A stretch of 64,000 nucleotides of DNA, from positions 220,817 to 284,816 of the forward strand of contig RXJH01000007.1 in assembly GCA_003987725.1 (NCBI GenBank). The letters run 5' to 3'. The notes beneath the pieces were generated by a model that saw nothing but the letters and a program-made list of their open reading frames with translations, made no database searches and was not told the origin of the DNA. Of the stretch, positions 45,677-54,386 are shown in pieces; within the stretch, counting starts at the first letter, position 1, and each line of letters begins with the position of its first letter. This DNA is from Hyphomicrobium sp. Lineage in GTDB: Bacteria; Pseudomonadota; Alphaproteobacteria; Rhizobiales; Hyphomicrobiaceae. Position numbers and translations under genes: made by a program.

Positions 45677-46105
45677 TCAGTCTGGTGGCCGTGATTCCAA
45701 ATAGGACCGAATAGCCCACATTGCTTCTTGGCTGAGTATACCTTCAAATGGCGGCATCTTGAAATCGCCGTTGACGGTCGCGCCGTGACGGATGCGATTG
45801 AGAAACCAAGCGTCGCCGTCGGGGGTGGCCTCAACGTAGCGCAGGTCCGGAGCAATGCCCCCCGAGATAGCTTCGAGACCATGGCAACGAGCGCAGTTTT
45901 GGTTATAGCCAGAAGCTCCAATCTTGATTGCAGTCTCATTGCCCTTGTAAGGGTTTTCCGCCCGCCATTCCGGTCCAAGCGGCTCGAGCCCCGTTGTATC
46001 AACAGGCTCGGGCGTGACACTGCCGTGTGCTAAGGCGTCAAATGCGCAGGTTGCGGTTGCTAGCAGAGCAACGACAAGCACAACCGTCAATCGAGCTAAA
46101 TTCAT
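45677..46105 (-). CDS. pedF: Cytochrome c, PedF-like (electron acceptor of PQQ alcohol dehydrogenase)
   Basis: The 142-residue protein has a signal peptide ending near ALAHG and one CxxCH heme site in NQNCARCHGLEAISGGIAPD. The methionine in GDFKMPPFEG is the likely sixth ligand, and LSQEAMWAIRSYLE closes the domain. This is the pattern of cytochrome c-550 PedF, which takes electrons from quinoprotein alcohol dehydrogenases in the periplasm. Its dehydrogenase is probably the enzyme at 60670-62478, 15 kb away on the other strand under the same type of promoter. It lies 33 bases downstream of the propeller gene. Confidence 0.85.
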   Translation of the reverse strand: MNLARLTVVLVVALLATATCAFDALAHGSVTPEPVDTTGLEPLGPEWRAENPYKGNETAIKIGASGYNQNCARCHGLEAISGGIAPDLRYVEATPDGDAWFLNRIRHGATVNGDFKMPPFEGILSQEAMWAIRSYLESRPPD

Positions 46106-46138
46106 TCAGAGACTCCAATTCCTGGAAGGATAATCTCG

Positions 46139-47221
46139 CTAGTCGAGCGAATTCTTCACAACTCCGGCGAGCGGCGTCATTGCACGCAGGGCAACGCCCC
46201 ACGGAGCGCGTCCGACCTTGATCGACTTCACCGCCGTCAAGGTTTTCACGTCGATTACGGACACGTCATTCGTAAGTCCGTTGGTGGTAAAGAGCAGGTC
46301 GTTTTCGGGCGTCAGCGCGAGATGCCAGACGCGCTCTCCGACGAGGATATATTTGGTAACGGTTGCCGTCTTCACGTCGATGACGGCGACCCGGTTGGCG
46401 GGCCCTAGGGCCGCAAAAGCCGTGTTGCCATCACGTAAGAAGACGATGCCGACCGGTTGAATTTTTTCACTCGGTACACCCGGTATCTGAAACGCGATTT
46501 TATGTTCGACGATCTGGCCAGCAACGTCGATGATCGAGATCGTTCCGCCGATTTCCGACGAAACCCAGACCTTCTTTCCATCTGCCGTGAACTCGGCGTG
46601 GCGCGGCCGCTGATCTACAAGTACGTTCGATATGGGCTTATAAGTGGTCGCATCGATAAAATGCGCCATATTGGTTGTCTCGGACGTCGTCACGGCTAGC
46701 GAATTGTCCGGCGAGACGGCCATGCCCTCGGGCTCCACGCCAACATCGATCTGCGCGACCACCTGCCGGGTGCCTGCATCTATTACAGTCGTTACGGCGT
46801 TATCTTCGTTAGCAATAAAGAGGTGCTTGCCATCGGGGGCCAATGCGAACTGCTCCGGATCTGCCCCTGACGGAAGATCATAGAGATGACGGCCGCTCGC
46901 AGCATCAAAGACCTGGACCGCATCACTATCGCTGGCACATACAAAAAATCGGGAATAGTCGCTCGAGAACGTAATTCCGCGGGGCCGTTTGCCAACCGGA
47001 ATAGTGCGAAGAACACGAAGCGCCTGCGTGTCGATCACCGATATGGTGTTGTCCTTTTCATTGGTGACGTACATTTCGTGCGCAAGAGCCTGCCCAACCG
47101 GCGCGCAGGCGAGCCCCGCAAAAATGCAGGCGATGAACCGCGCTGCGTCCGTCCGCAATAAATGCCGACGTTTCGCTGAAATTGTGCCTGGTCGTTGAAC
47201 GATCGGGATCGACTGTTTCAC
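46139..47221 (-). CDS. PQQ-dependent catabolism-associated beta-propeller (YVTN family)
   Basis: The product is about 360 residues. The open frame reaches 47506 but overlaps the aquaporin gene, so a start at GTG 47221 or slightly downstream is more likely. A signal peptide (FIACIFAGLACAPVGQALA) precedes YVTN blades: EMYVTNEKDNTISVIDTQAL, FFVCASDSDAVQVFDAASG, LFIANEDNAVTTVIDAG and LLFTTNGLTNDVSVIDVKTL. A propeller of this type commonly accompanies PedE/PedF alcohol-oxidation systems, in the periplasm, with no proven reaction. It sits between the aquaporin and the PedF gene. Confidence 0.8.
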   Translation of the reverse strand: MKQSIPIVQRPGTISAKRRHLLRTDAARFIACIFAGLACAPVGQALAHEMYVTNEKDNTISVIDTQALRVLRTIPVGKRPRGITFSSDYSRFFVCASDSDAVQVFDAASGRHLYDLPSGADPEQFALAPDGKHLFIANEDNAVTTVIDAGTRQVVAQIDVGVEPEGMAVSPDNSLAVTTSETTNMAHFIDATTYKPISNVLVDQRPRHAEFTADGKKVWVSSEIGGTISIIDVAGQIVEHKIAFQIPGVPSEKIQPVGIVFLRDGNTAFAALGPANRVAVIDVKTATVTKYILVGERVWHLALTPENDLLFTTNGLTNDVSVIDVKTLTAVKSIKVGRAPWGVALRAMTPLAGVVKNSLD

Positions 47222-47312
47222 TTGCTTGCGCCTAGCATCACCATTGAGACCAATAACCGGCGCGGCCGAAGTCGGCAGCCGCGCCGTATTGCCTGGAGAA
47301 AGGACATCGCTC

Positions 47313-48014
47313 CTATCTGGCTTCCAAAACGGTGCTTCTGAACATGAGTCCGGCCGTGAACGCACCGAGCGGCGGAGCCAAGAGGTAAAGCCAAACGTCT
47401 GAGAGGGCCTGCCCGCCAACAAAAACAGCGGGACCAAGCGATCTGGCAGGGTTGAGCGACGCACCTGTTGCCCGAATGAAGGCCAGATGCATGACGAAGA
47501 GAGCAAATCCGATGGCGAGGCCGGCGGCGGGCGTCATGCCGTCGCGCGACGTGGCTCCGAGGATAACGACCAGGAAGAGGAACGTCGCGACGAACTCGAC
47601 TATGAAGGCTTGCGTGACGGCATACCCCGACCAGCCGGTCTGGCCGAGCCCCTGCGTGGCGACATCGTACCCGCCGGCTTTTCCTAACAGCACAAAATAA
47701 AGAAGCGCCGCGCCGACGACGCCTCCCAAAAGTTGCGCAGCAATGTAGCCCGGCAGATCGCTCGCCGGCAGACGGCCGGCCGCCCATGCGCCGATCGAGA
47801 CCGCCGGATTTATGTGGCAGCCCGAGATCGGTCCAATACCGTATGCGAGTGCCGCCACCGTCAGTCCGAAAGCCGATGCAATCGGCAGTAAGGCGACTGC
47901 CGAGATCTCCTGAGGCGAGCCGAGAGCTGCCCCCAATCCGCCAATGGTGATGGCGGCGCATCCAACAAAAACAAGTGCCGTAGTGCCAAGGAACTCAGCC
48001 AGATATCTGTTCAT
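47313..48014 (-). CDS. aqpZ: Aquaporin (MIP family, AqpZ-like)
   Basis: The 233-residue protein has six membrane helices and both pore motifs, HINPAVS (Asn69) and SLNPARS (Asn188). The selectivity-filter positions inferred by analogy to AqpZ are Phe49, His176, Ala185 and Arg191, which is a water-channel rather than glycerol-facilitator set. Ala replaces the AqpZ Thr. It lies 53 bases downstream of groEL on the same strand, so it belongs to the monooxygenase operon. A role in moving small uncharged intermediates such as 2-propanol, acetone or acetol, or in osmotic protection during growth on them, is inferred from position only. Confidence 0.9.
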   Translation of the reverse strand: MNRYLAEFLGTTALVFVGCAAITIGGLGAALGSPQEISAVALLPIASAFGLTVAALAYGIGPISGCHINPAVSIGAWAAGRLPASDLPGYIAAQLLGGVVGAALLYFVLLGKAGGYDVATQGLGQTGWSGYAVTQAFIVEFVATFLFLVVILGATSRDGMTPAAGLAIGFALFVMHLAFIRATGASLNPARSLGPAVFVGGQALSDVWLYLLAPPLGAFTAGLMFRSTVLEAR

Positions 48015-48067
48015 TCTTCCCTCAGTTCATTCGTGCGACGTATCGCTAATTTTGAAAATCCGCTTCG

Positions 48068-49732
48068 TTATCCGTTGACGAGCTTGATTGGCGGCGGTGT
48101 GCGGCCGAGAAGCTCTGCTCCGCCTCCTCGCGCCGCCTCCTTGGTCGGATCGTAATCATCCGGCCGCTTTGCAACGAGCGTGTCCGTCGTCAAAATCAAT
48201 CCGGCGATAGAAGCTGCGTTCTGTACGGCGCTCATTACGACTTTGACCGGATCGATAATCCCGGCTTCCATGAGATTGACAATTGTTCCGGTACGAGCGT
48301 CGAGCCCGTGGTCTCCTTTGGCCGCAGCGACCCGTGTGACCATTTCAGCTCCATCGTAACCGGCGTTCTGCGCGATCCGTTCGAGAGGCTTCTGCACCAC
48401 TTCGCGCACCAGCTCTATGCCCCGGCAGACGCTTCCTTTTGCGCTCTTGATAGACTTTTCGAGCGCGGGCTGAGAGCGCAGCAGGGCGGTTCCACCGCCC
48501 GGCACCACGCCATCGGAGACTGCGGCGCGGGCAGCTGAAATTGCGTCTTCAATGAGCTGCGCCTTGCGTTTCTGCTCGACCGGGGTCACGCCGCCGGCGA
48601 GCAGCAATGCGGTGCCGCCGGAAAGCTTGGCGAGCCGTTCCTGCAGCTTGTCGCGCTCGATATTCTCCGGCGCCAACTCATATAGGCGAGTGACTTGATC
48701 GCGGCGCGCCGCGATCGCGGCATCGCTGCCGGCGCCACGCGAAATCGCCGTACGCGTCGCTGATATTGTCGCCCGTTCGGCTGTGCCTAGATCGGCCGGT
48801 TCGCATTTATCGATACGACCTCCGAGATCGCGAGAAATAACACGGCCGCCGGTGACGATCGCGATGTCTTCGAGCATCGTCTTCCGCCAGTGACCATACT
48901 CCGGTGGGTTGACCGCAACTATTGGGACCCCTGTTTTCTCTCGGCGTCTAAGTATGTCCATAACGCAGGCCGGAGAGATGTCCTCGGCGATAATAAGGAG
49001 CGGGCGTCTGGTTTGTTCGATCGCCTGGTAGACGTTTGCTAGTTCCGTCGGAGACTCTATTTTCTGATCGGTGATAAGGATGTGTGGATGATCGAGGATG
49101 GCTTCGAGGGATTCCGCGTTCGTCGCCATATGGTGCGAGAGATAGCCACGATCAAACGTCATACCCTCAATGAACTCGAGGGTAGTGAACATTCCAACTC
49201 CGTACTGAACGTCCACAATGCCGTGCTTGCCGGCTTTGTCGAACGCCTCCCCCACGAGGCGGCCGAGGTCATAGTCATTGGCTGCTATGTTGGCTACCGC
49301 GCGGATCGTCTGCGCCGAGGCCACGGGCTTCGCTTGAGCCTTAAGCGAAGACAGGATTTCGCCGACGCCCATTTCGAGCCCATGCACCAATTCTACCGCA
49401 TTCGCCCCCGCAGCAACGGCCTTGAGGCCGCCCTGCACCAGAGCATCTGCCAGCACCGTCGCGGTCGTTGTACCGTCGCCCGCAACATCGTTCGTCTGCT
49501 TTGAAACTTCGCGCACGATTTGCGCGCCCATGTTCTCGAAGGGGCATTCGAGTTCGATCTCTGCGGCGATCGTCACGCCGTCACGCGATATAATCGGCGT
49601 GCCGACCGGGCGATCCATTACGGCATTCATGCCTCGCGGACCAAGCGTTCCGGCAACGGCGCGAGCGAGCTTGTGAACACCCCTGCCGAGCGCCTCGCGG
49701 GCCGATTCGTCATGCAACATCATCTTTGGCAT
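48068..49732 (-). CDS. mimG: Divergent GroEL chaperonin of the monooxygenase operon
   Basis: The 554-residue protein is a full-length Hsp60 with ATP-site elements LGPRGMNAVMD, DVAGDGTTTATVLADALVQ and VVPGGGTALL. It is clearly diverged from housekeeping GroEL: the start is MPKMMLHDESAREALGRG and the C-terminus ends PPIKLVNG with no Gly-Gly-Met tail. No groES is nearby. In actinobacterial mimABCD clusters a dedicated GroEL-like protein (MimG) is needed to assemble the large hydroxylase subunit, and that is the likely role here. It follows the DUF59 gene by 57 bases. Confidence 0.9.
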   Translation of the reverse strand: MPKMMLHDESAREALGRGVHKLARAVAGTLGPRGMNAVMDRPVGTPIISRDGVTIAAEIELECPFENMGAQIVREVSKQTNDVAGDGTTTATVLADALVQGGLKAVAAGANAVELVHGLEMGVGEILSSLKAQAKPVASAQTIRAVANIAANDYDLGRLVGEAFDKAGKHGIVDVQYGVGMFTTLEFIEGMTFDRGYLSHHMATNAESLEAILDHPHILITDQKIESPTELANVYQAIEQTRRPLLIIAEDISPACVMDILRRREKTGVPIVAVNPPEYGHWRKTMLEDIAIVTGGRVISRDLGGRIDKCEPADLGTAERATISATRTAISRGAGSDAAIAARRDQVTRLYELAPENIERDKLQERLAKLSGGTALLLAGGVTPVEQKRKAQLIEDAISAARAAVSDGVVPGGGTALLRSQPALEKSIKSAKGSVCRGIELVREVVQKPLERIAQNAGYDGAEMVTRVAAAKGDHGLDARTGTIVNLMEAGIIDPVKVVMSAVQNAASIAGLILTTDTLVAKRPDDYDPTKEAARGGGAELLGRTPPPIKLVNG

Positions 49733-49789
49733 TTCGTTTCCTCGATATTTTTTTAATTGGCCGACGCGTGTACGCGTGCATCTCCCGGA

Positions 49790-50530
49790 TTAAGAGTGAC
49801 AGCCCGTGAGCGGCTCCGTGCTGAAGCGCTCGACCAGCAACCGCCGGCATAGGGCCCCGTTGAATTCGGCATTCGTCCTTAAGCGCCGGATTGATCTGAG
49901 GTAAGCTGGAAGGGCCATTGCGGAAAGCGGCGCGCCGTCGATCGATACGAACGCCAGCGATGAATCATCGAAGGCTCCGCCGATATGGCGGCGGTCAAGA
50001 TAGCGCGCGATTAGACCGTGCGCCTCGATCGTAGTCTCACGGTCGTACAGCTTGCCGACTGTCCACTCGACGACGTCACTTCCCGCAGCGCCTGCGTTTA
50101 GGAGGTGCGAAAGTAGTGCTTCCTGCCGCCACTGAAATGCCTTGTTGAGAAACGTCTTTCGGAGTTCATCGAGGTTGCCCGTCGCTTCCTCACCAAACGC
50201 CTCGCGAAACGACAGACCTTCGTTGACGCCGCGGTTGATGGCATCGACATACATGTGCTCGCCGAGCACGACCCTGGCCGAACGTACCCAATCCAGTTCG
50301 AGAATCTTGGCACGCATGTCCTCACCCATCATGAACGCGAAGTTCGGCGAACACCAATAGGTCGGAAGACGGAAACTGACGGCAACATCCCCATCGCCGC
50401 CGATCGTGACCTCTGTCACAAACCCCATTTCTGTCACCGATTCGTCGAGCTCCGGATCTGTGACGCAACCAAGCTTGCGCCACACATCCGAGACGCGGAC
50501 ATCGTTGGATGCTCGCGATGGCCTCTTCAT
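49790..50530 (-). CDS. DUF59/MIP18-type protein with extended C-terminus
   Basis: The product is about 246 residues. ATG 50530 lies behind GGAGGG and overlaps the amidohydrolase stop as ATGA, so the two genes are translationally coupled. Residues about 10-100 form a DUF59 domain (VWRKLGCVTDPELDESVTEM) with a conserved cysteine in YWCSPNFAFM. DUF59 proteins of the SufT/PaaD type help build iron-sulfur or iron centres. The extra 140 residues after it are unrecognised. In this operon it may help load iron into the monooxygenase or its reductase. Confidence 0.78.
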   Translation of the reverse strand: MKRPSRASNDVRVSDVWRKLGCVTDPELDESVTEMGFVTEVTIGGDGDVAVSFRLPTYWCSPNFAFMMGEDMRAKILELDWVRSARVVLGEHMYVDAINRGVNEGLSFREAFGEEATGNLDELRKTFLNKAFQWRQEALLSHLLNAGAAGSDVVEWTVGKLYDRETTIEAHGLIARYLDRRHIGGAFDDSSLAFVSIDGAPLSAMALPAYLRSIRRLRTNAEFNGALCRRLLVERFSTEPLTGCHS

Positions 50531-51567
50531 CGGAACCACCCTCCGGCAAGGGCCTTTTCCTTTTTCGCTTCGCCGCCGAACTTTGCCTTGTGCGCAGCAA
50601 TGTCGATGTCGTAGAGGCGAGCTGCGTTTAGGCCGAGTATCTTCTTCTTGGCTTCAAGATCGAGCTTTACGCCGGTCTCCGCCGCAACATCCTTCGGCAG
50701 TTCGTAAGCCATGAACTTGTCGATGATCCACTTCGGAGTCCAAATCCCGTAGTCGCTGCCGAACAGAAGCTTATCCGGTCCGAGCCAATAGAGCAGCTCA
50801 GAGATGATATGCGCGAAATATGCCGGCCGGCTGTGAATAAACGGGATAGCCACAGCAAGGCCGCCATAGACGTTGGTTTCCTGAGTGGCGATCCAGCAGA
50901 AATCGTCGAGGCGCGGCAAACCGCAGTGTTCGATGATAAAATTCAAATTCTGGAAAGACGTGGCGACATCGTCTACGTCGGCGACATCGAATGCGTCGCG
51001 ATTGAGCGGCAGAATGGTCGGACCCTTGTGGACGTGGATATTCTTGATCCCAAGTTTCTCGCACCACTCAAGATAACGATAGCTCTCCTTATCGGTGAGC
51101 TTGTAGCCTTTCGACTCGCCTTTCCACTCGGCCGTGTAGAGTTTGACGCCTTTGATGTCATAGGTTTCCTTTAAGGCGTGTAGGTACTCAATGCCCTTGG
51201 TGCCATCCCGAGGATCAAAGCTGCCGTTGAGAATAAATCGATCAGGGTGGTTCTTCTTAAGGACAGAGTTCTGCTCCGTGGTGTTGAAGCCGTTCACATA
51301 GAAATCATTCAAATACGTTGGCTGCAGGATCGCTATGTCGACATAGCCCTTGACGAACAGATCGTCGTAAAGCGTTTTTTCGTCGTACTTCTCGAATTTC
51401 TCTTTCGGCCAGAGCTCCTCTTTGGGGCTGAGGCCGGTGTGATAATTGAAAAAGCATTCGATGAACTGCTTGCCGTGGACGTTTTTCTGATTGGCCGGGC
51501 TTCCGTCCCAAAAGTGCGTATGACCGTCGATGACGAAGATTTCTTCGCCGTTGCGCGCCTTGTACAT
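50527..51567 (-). CDS. Metal-dependent amidohydrolase (amidohydrolase 2 family)
   Basis: The 346-residue protein is a TIM-barrel hydrolase with the metal motif HxH in DGHTHFWDG, later histidines in NIHVHKGPTILPL and EHCGLPRLDD, and the metal-binding aspartate in LLFGSDYGIWTPKW. Homologues follow mimABCD in mycobacteria and similar propane or phenol monooxygenase clusters, but the substrate is not established. It lies 103 bases after mimD and is coupled to the DUF59 gene. Confidence 0.83.
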   Translation of the reverse strand: MYKARNGEEIFVIDGHTHFWDGSPANQKNVHGKQFIECFFNYHTGLSPKEELWPKEKFEKYDEKTLYDDLFVKGYVDIAILQPTYLNDFYVNGFNTTEQNSVLKKNHPDRFILNGSFDPRDGTKGIEYLHALKETYDIKGVKLYTAEWKGESKGYKLTDKESYRYLEWCEKLGIKNIHVHKGPTILPLNRDAFDVADVDDVATSFQNLNFIIEHCGLPRLDDFCWIATQETNVYGGLAVAIPFIHSRPAYFAHIISELLYWLGPDKLLFGSDYGIWTPKWIIDKFMAYELPKDVAAETGVKLDLEAKKKILGLNAARLYDIDIAAHKAKFGGEAKKEKALAGGWFR

Positions 51568-51670
51568 GGATCAATCCTTCGGCTTTGTCTTTCTCTAGCG
51601 ATACGGACCTGCAGGTTTTTTCTGAAAGGGATGACGGAGCGGCCTTCGCTTGCCGCTGACGCGACTTCCT

Positions 51671-52024
51671 TCAAATGTATTTCATTGCGTCGTCCATATT
51701 CCCGAACAGCACGACGTTCTCCTCGTCGATCATCACCATCCGGCCGTAATGCGTGGAGGTGGAGATCTCGAAGATATGTGGCGTCATCGGCCGGCCGAGT
51801 GCCTCGCTGATTTCACTCATCTTGAATTCGATCTTGCCTTGGCCGTCGATGCGGATCATTGCGGGCAGATACGTGACGACGATGTTGGGCTTCGCTTCCA
51901 TCACTTCCGCGATGGCACGCGCCTCGACGCTGTCGTTCATTGTTACTCCGCACTGATGCGAGATCGTGTCCTCGAACTTGATCTCCTTCATCGACTTGAA
52001 GATATTCGCGTTGTGGTCACTCAT
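51671..52024 (-). CDS. mimD: Monooxygenase coupling/effector protein
   Basis: The 117-residue protein has the size and layout of MmoB/MimD effector proteins, with EARAIAEVMEAKPNIVVTYL and MIRIDGQGKIEFKMSEISEA. These small proteins have no cofactor. They bind the hydroxylase and tune oxygen activation and substrate access. AAAGGA precedes the ATG. It is the fourth gene of the di-iron monooxygenase set, 49 bases after the beta subunit gene. Confidence 0.88.
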   Translation of the reverse strand: MSDHNANIFKSMKEIKFEDTISHQCGVTMNDSVEARAIAEVMEAKPNIVVTYLPAMIRIDGQGKIEFKMSEISEALGRPMTPHIFEISTSTHYGRMVMIDEENVVLFGNMDDAMKYI

Positions 52025-52073
52025 AGCGGTTGTTCCTTTGCGGAAAAGCGTCGGTTGATTCTTTGGAGGTCGA

Positions 52074-53156
52074 TCACGCGACTATCGACGGCGCAGCAAG
52101 ACCTGTTTCCGCGCAGATCATCCGCAGTCGGTTGCGAGCCTGTTCGAGCGCCTCCGTGAATGAGGCAACTTTCACGCGTGGTTGAGACCATATGGGCTGA
52201 AGTTGGACGGCGGCGGCGAGACACAGCTTGCCGTGCTTCTCGATCCACTCACTGATCACGATCCTGTTGTGGAGCGCATAATCCTTGTCGTTCAGCAGAA
52301 CGTGGATCAGCTCGACGCAGTTGGCGAGGTTTCTTTCATAGTCACCCTCAGCGGCGGAAACGACACTTGGTGTAATGAAGTCATTGTGTGCTGCCGCCAT
52401 CTGGAGGATGAACCCGCTGCGAAATAGCTCGCCGATGAGCGGCTCGAACACGATGTTGATTGCAACATACTGCTCGAGGTAGTCCGTCGCGCCCATAATC
52501 TCCTCTACGGCGCGACGCGTGCCTTGCCAGATCGGATTTTCAAGCCAGTTGCGTTTTCCCGCGTCCTTGTCGATGCCGCCCTCGATGTCGAGGCCGATCT
52601 CCCCGAGATAGAGCGTCAGATCTTGTGTGAAGCGCAGCTTGTAAGATGAGTTCGTCAGGATCGCGTTGTTGATCATCTGCGTGAAGCCGTAGCGCTGCGC
52701 CTGCATCAGCGACGTACCGAGACCAAATTCGGCATGCTTGTAAGCGCCTACGTGATCGGCGAGAACCTTGACCCACGATTTGTCGAAACGGCCAACCGCC
52801 CCCGAGCGCCGGCCGTTATCGATGACGTTCTGGATCGTGCCGCAGATCGTCGACTGGCGTTGATAGTGCGTCTTCTCCCATTCCTGATCGACGGCACGAA
52901 ACTTGTGCCAGTCTGCTGCTTTGACTCTGGTCCAATCTTTGGAGTACGTCGGCGTCCCGTCGGGGAAGTTGATAATCCAATCTTGCAATAGATAGCGATC
53001 GGGATCCGGCTGGACGTCGAGTGTCATGTCCTCGTAGTGCGTTGCCTTGCGGCCCTTTGGCTCGAAGTAGTTGAACTTGCGGCTATCGGAGCCGGGAAAT
53101 TCGGCGGCACCGGCTGCACCGGATTTCGCTGGCTGCGTTGCGGTCTGAGTATCCAT
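52074..53156 (-). CDS. mimC: Monooxygenase hydroxylase small (beta) subunit
   Basis: The 360-residue protein is the structural beta subunit of the hydroxylase. It has the ferritin-like fold but none of the E-x2-H iron motifs of the alpha subunit. Recognisable stretches are SRKFNYFEPKGRKATHYEDM, YLLQDWIINFPDGTPTYSKD and AEFGLGTSLMQAQRYGF. GGGAGG precedes the ATG. The order alpha-reductase-beta-coupling is that of group 5/6 soluble di-iron monooxygenases (MimABCD, PrmABCD). Confidence 0.9.
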   Translation of the reverse strand: MDTQTATQPAKSGAAGAAEFPGSDSRKFNYFEPKGRKATHYEDMTLDVQPDPDRYLLQDWIINFPDGTPTYSKDWTRVKAADWHKFRAVDQEWEKTHYQRQSTICGTIQNVIDNGRRSGAVGRFDKSWVKVLADHVGAYKHAEFGLGTSLMQAQRYGFTQMINNAILTNSSYKLRFTQDLTLYLGEIGLDIEGGIDKDAGKRNWLENPIWQGTRRAVEEIMGATDYLEQYVAINIVFEPLIGELFRSGFILQMAAAHNDFITPSVVSAAEGDYERNLANCVELIHVLLNDKDYALHNRIVISEWIEKHGKLCLAAAVQLQPIWSQPRVKVASFTEALEQARNRLRMICAETGLAAPSIVA

Positions 53157-53220
53157 CTTTTTCCTCCCGACGCCTTGGTCCGACGTCTTTTTCTCTGATC
53201 AAAGCGAACTGTCGTGTGTC

Positions 53221-54270
53221 TTATTCTTTCAAAATCGGCTGAGTGAATTTGTCGAAATAGAACCGGCTCGGCTCGACGCCCGCAGCAAACAGCACCGGCA
53301 TTAGCGCATCGATCATCGGTGGCGGACCGCAGGAATAAGCATCCACTGGACCGCTCAGTCCCTCTTCCCTTACCCGTCGCGCGACCACTTCATGGATAAA
53401 GCCCTTTTCTCCGTTCCATTCCCCAGCGGAAATTTCGTCGGAGAGTGCGGGGATGAATTGAAAGTCGTTGAGCTTGGCGGCAACGTCAGCAAATTCCTTG
53501 AGGAGGAAGAGATCCTTCTCGCTTCGCGCCCCGTAGAAGAAGCGCACCGGCCGCTGCTCCTTGCTTTCGATGTGGTCTTGCAAAATAGAGCGCAGAGGCG
53601 ACATCCCCGAACCGCCCCCAACGAGGATCATTGGGCCCTCGTGTCCCTCCCGCCGGAAGCAGGCACCGTAAGGACCCTTCGCAATGACTTCGGTTCCAGG
53701 CGTGAGGGCATCGTCGAGTAGGGCAGAGAACGCGCCGTTCGCATACTTCTTGATGATGAACTGCAACCGTATCTGCTCGCTCGGCGGATTAGCCATCGAG
53801 TAGGCACGTGTCACACCCGCGCTCGGAATCGAGAGGTCGACGTATTGGCCGGCCCAGAACTTGAGCGGTTCAGCAAGCTCGATCTCGAGGAGACGGATGT
53901 CGTGCGTCAGCGGTTTGACCGCCGCAACCTTGCCTTTAATCGCCCTGACCGGAATGGACCGGCTCAAAAGCTCTTCATCGAAATTGGTCAGCTCAACCGT
54001 GATGTCGCTGAACGCGTGTGTGCGGCAAAGCAGAATGTAGTTCTCATCCCGCTCATGATCAGGCAGGGCGAATGTCGAGTACTTGAGGAGATCAATGTCG
54101 CCTTCCACGAGTCGTGATTTGCAACTCGAGCACTGGCCCTCCTTGCAGCCGTGCATGAGTGCCACGCCTTGACGAAAGGCGGCATCAAGCACCGTCTCAC
54201 CCTCTTCGACGTCCATCTCGATCCCGATCGGCTCGAGTCGAACTTTATGGGCGGCCTTACTTGCCATCAT
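53221..54270 (-). CDS. mimB: Monooxygenase reductase (2Fe-2S, FAD, NAD(P)H)
   Basis: The product is 349 residues from ATG 54270, which follows GGAGCAG. The plant-type 2Fe-2S domain has Cys42, Cys47, Cys50 and Cys82 (GCKEGQCSSCKSR, then LLC). The FAD domain has RAYSMAN, and the NAD domain has GGGSGMSPLRS and CGPPPM. It passes electrons from NAD(P)H to the di-iron centre. A longer frame to 54333 lacks a ribosome site. The gene lies between the alpha and beta subunit genes. Confidence 0.92.
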   Translation of the reverse strand: MMASKAAHKVRLEPIGIEMDVEEGETVLDAAFRQGVALMHGCKEGQCSSCKSRLVEGDIDLLKYSTFALPDHERDENYILLCRTHAFSDITVELTNFDEELLSRSIPVRAIKGKVAAVKPLTHDIRLLEIELAEPLKFWAGQYVDLSIPSAGVTRAYSMANPPSEQIRLQFIIKKYANGAFSALLDDALTPGTEVIAKGPYGACFRREGHEGPMILVGGGSGMSPLRSILQDHIESKEQRPVRFFYGARSEKDLFLLKEFADVAAKLNDFQFIPALSDEISAGEWNGEKGFIHEVVARRVREEGLSGPVDAYSCGPPPMIDALMPVLFAAGVEPSRFYFDKFTQPILKE

Positions 54271-54386
54271 CTGCTCCGTGACGTTGGGTTGCCAGCAACC
54301 CAGTTGCGCGAAAGATGCGGAGGCCACTTGCAATCGGCCTCCGCACTCGTGGCAGGCGCCCGGAAACTAAGGCGCCCCCAACGATG

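Noticed and set aside
45664-46020. Upstream extension of the solute-binding protein frame
   Set aside because: It overlaps the cytochrome c gene in another frame, and the signal peptide begins at ATG 45663.
47222-47506. Upstream extension of the beta-propeller frame
   Set aside because: It runs through the 3' end of the aquaporin gene and would place the signal peptide about 120 residues inside.
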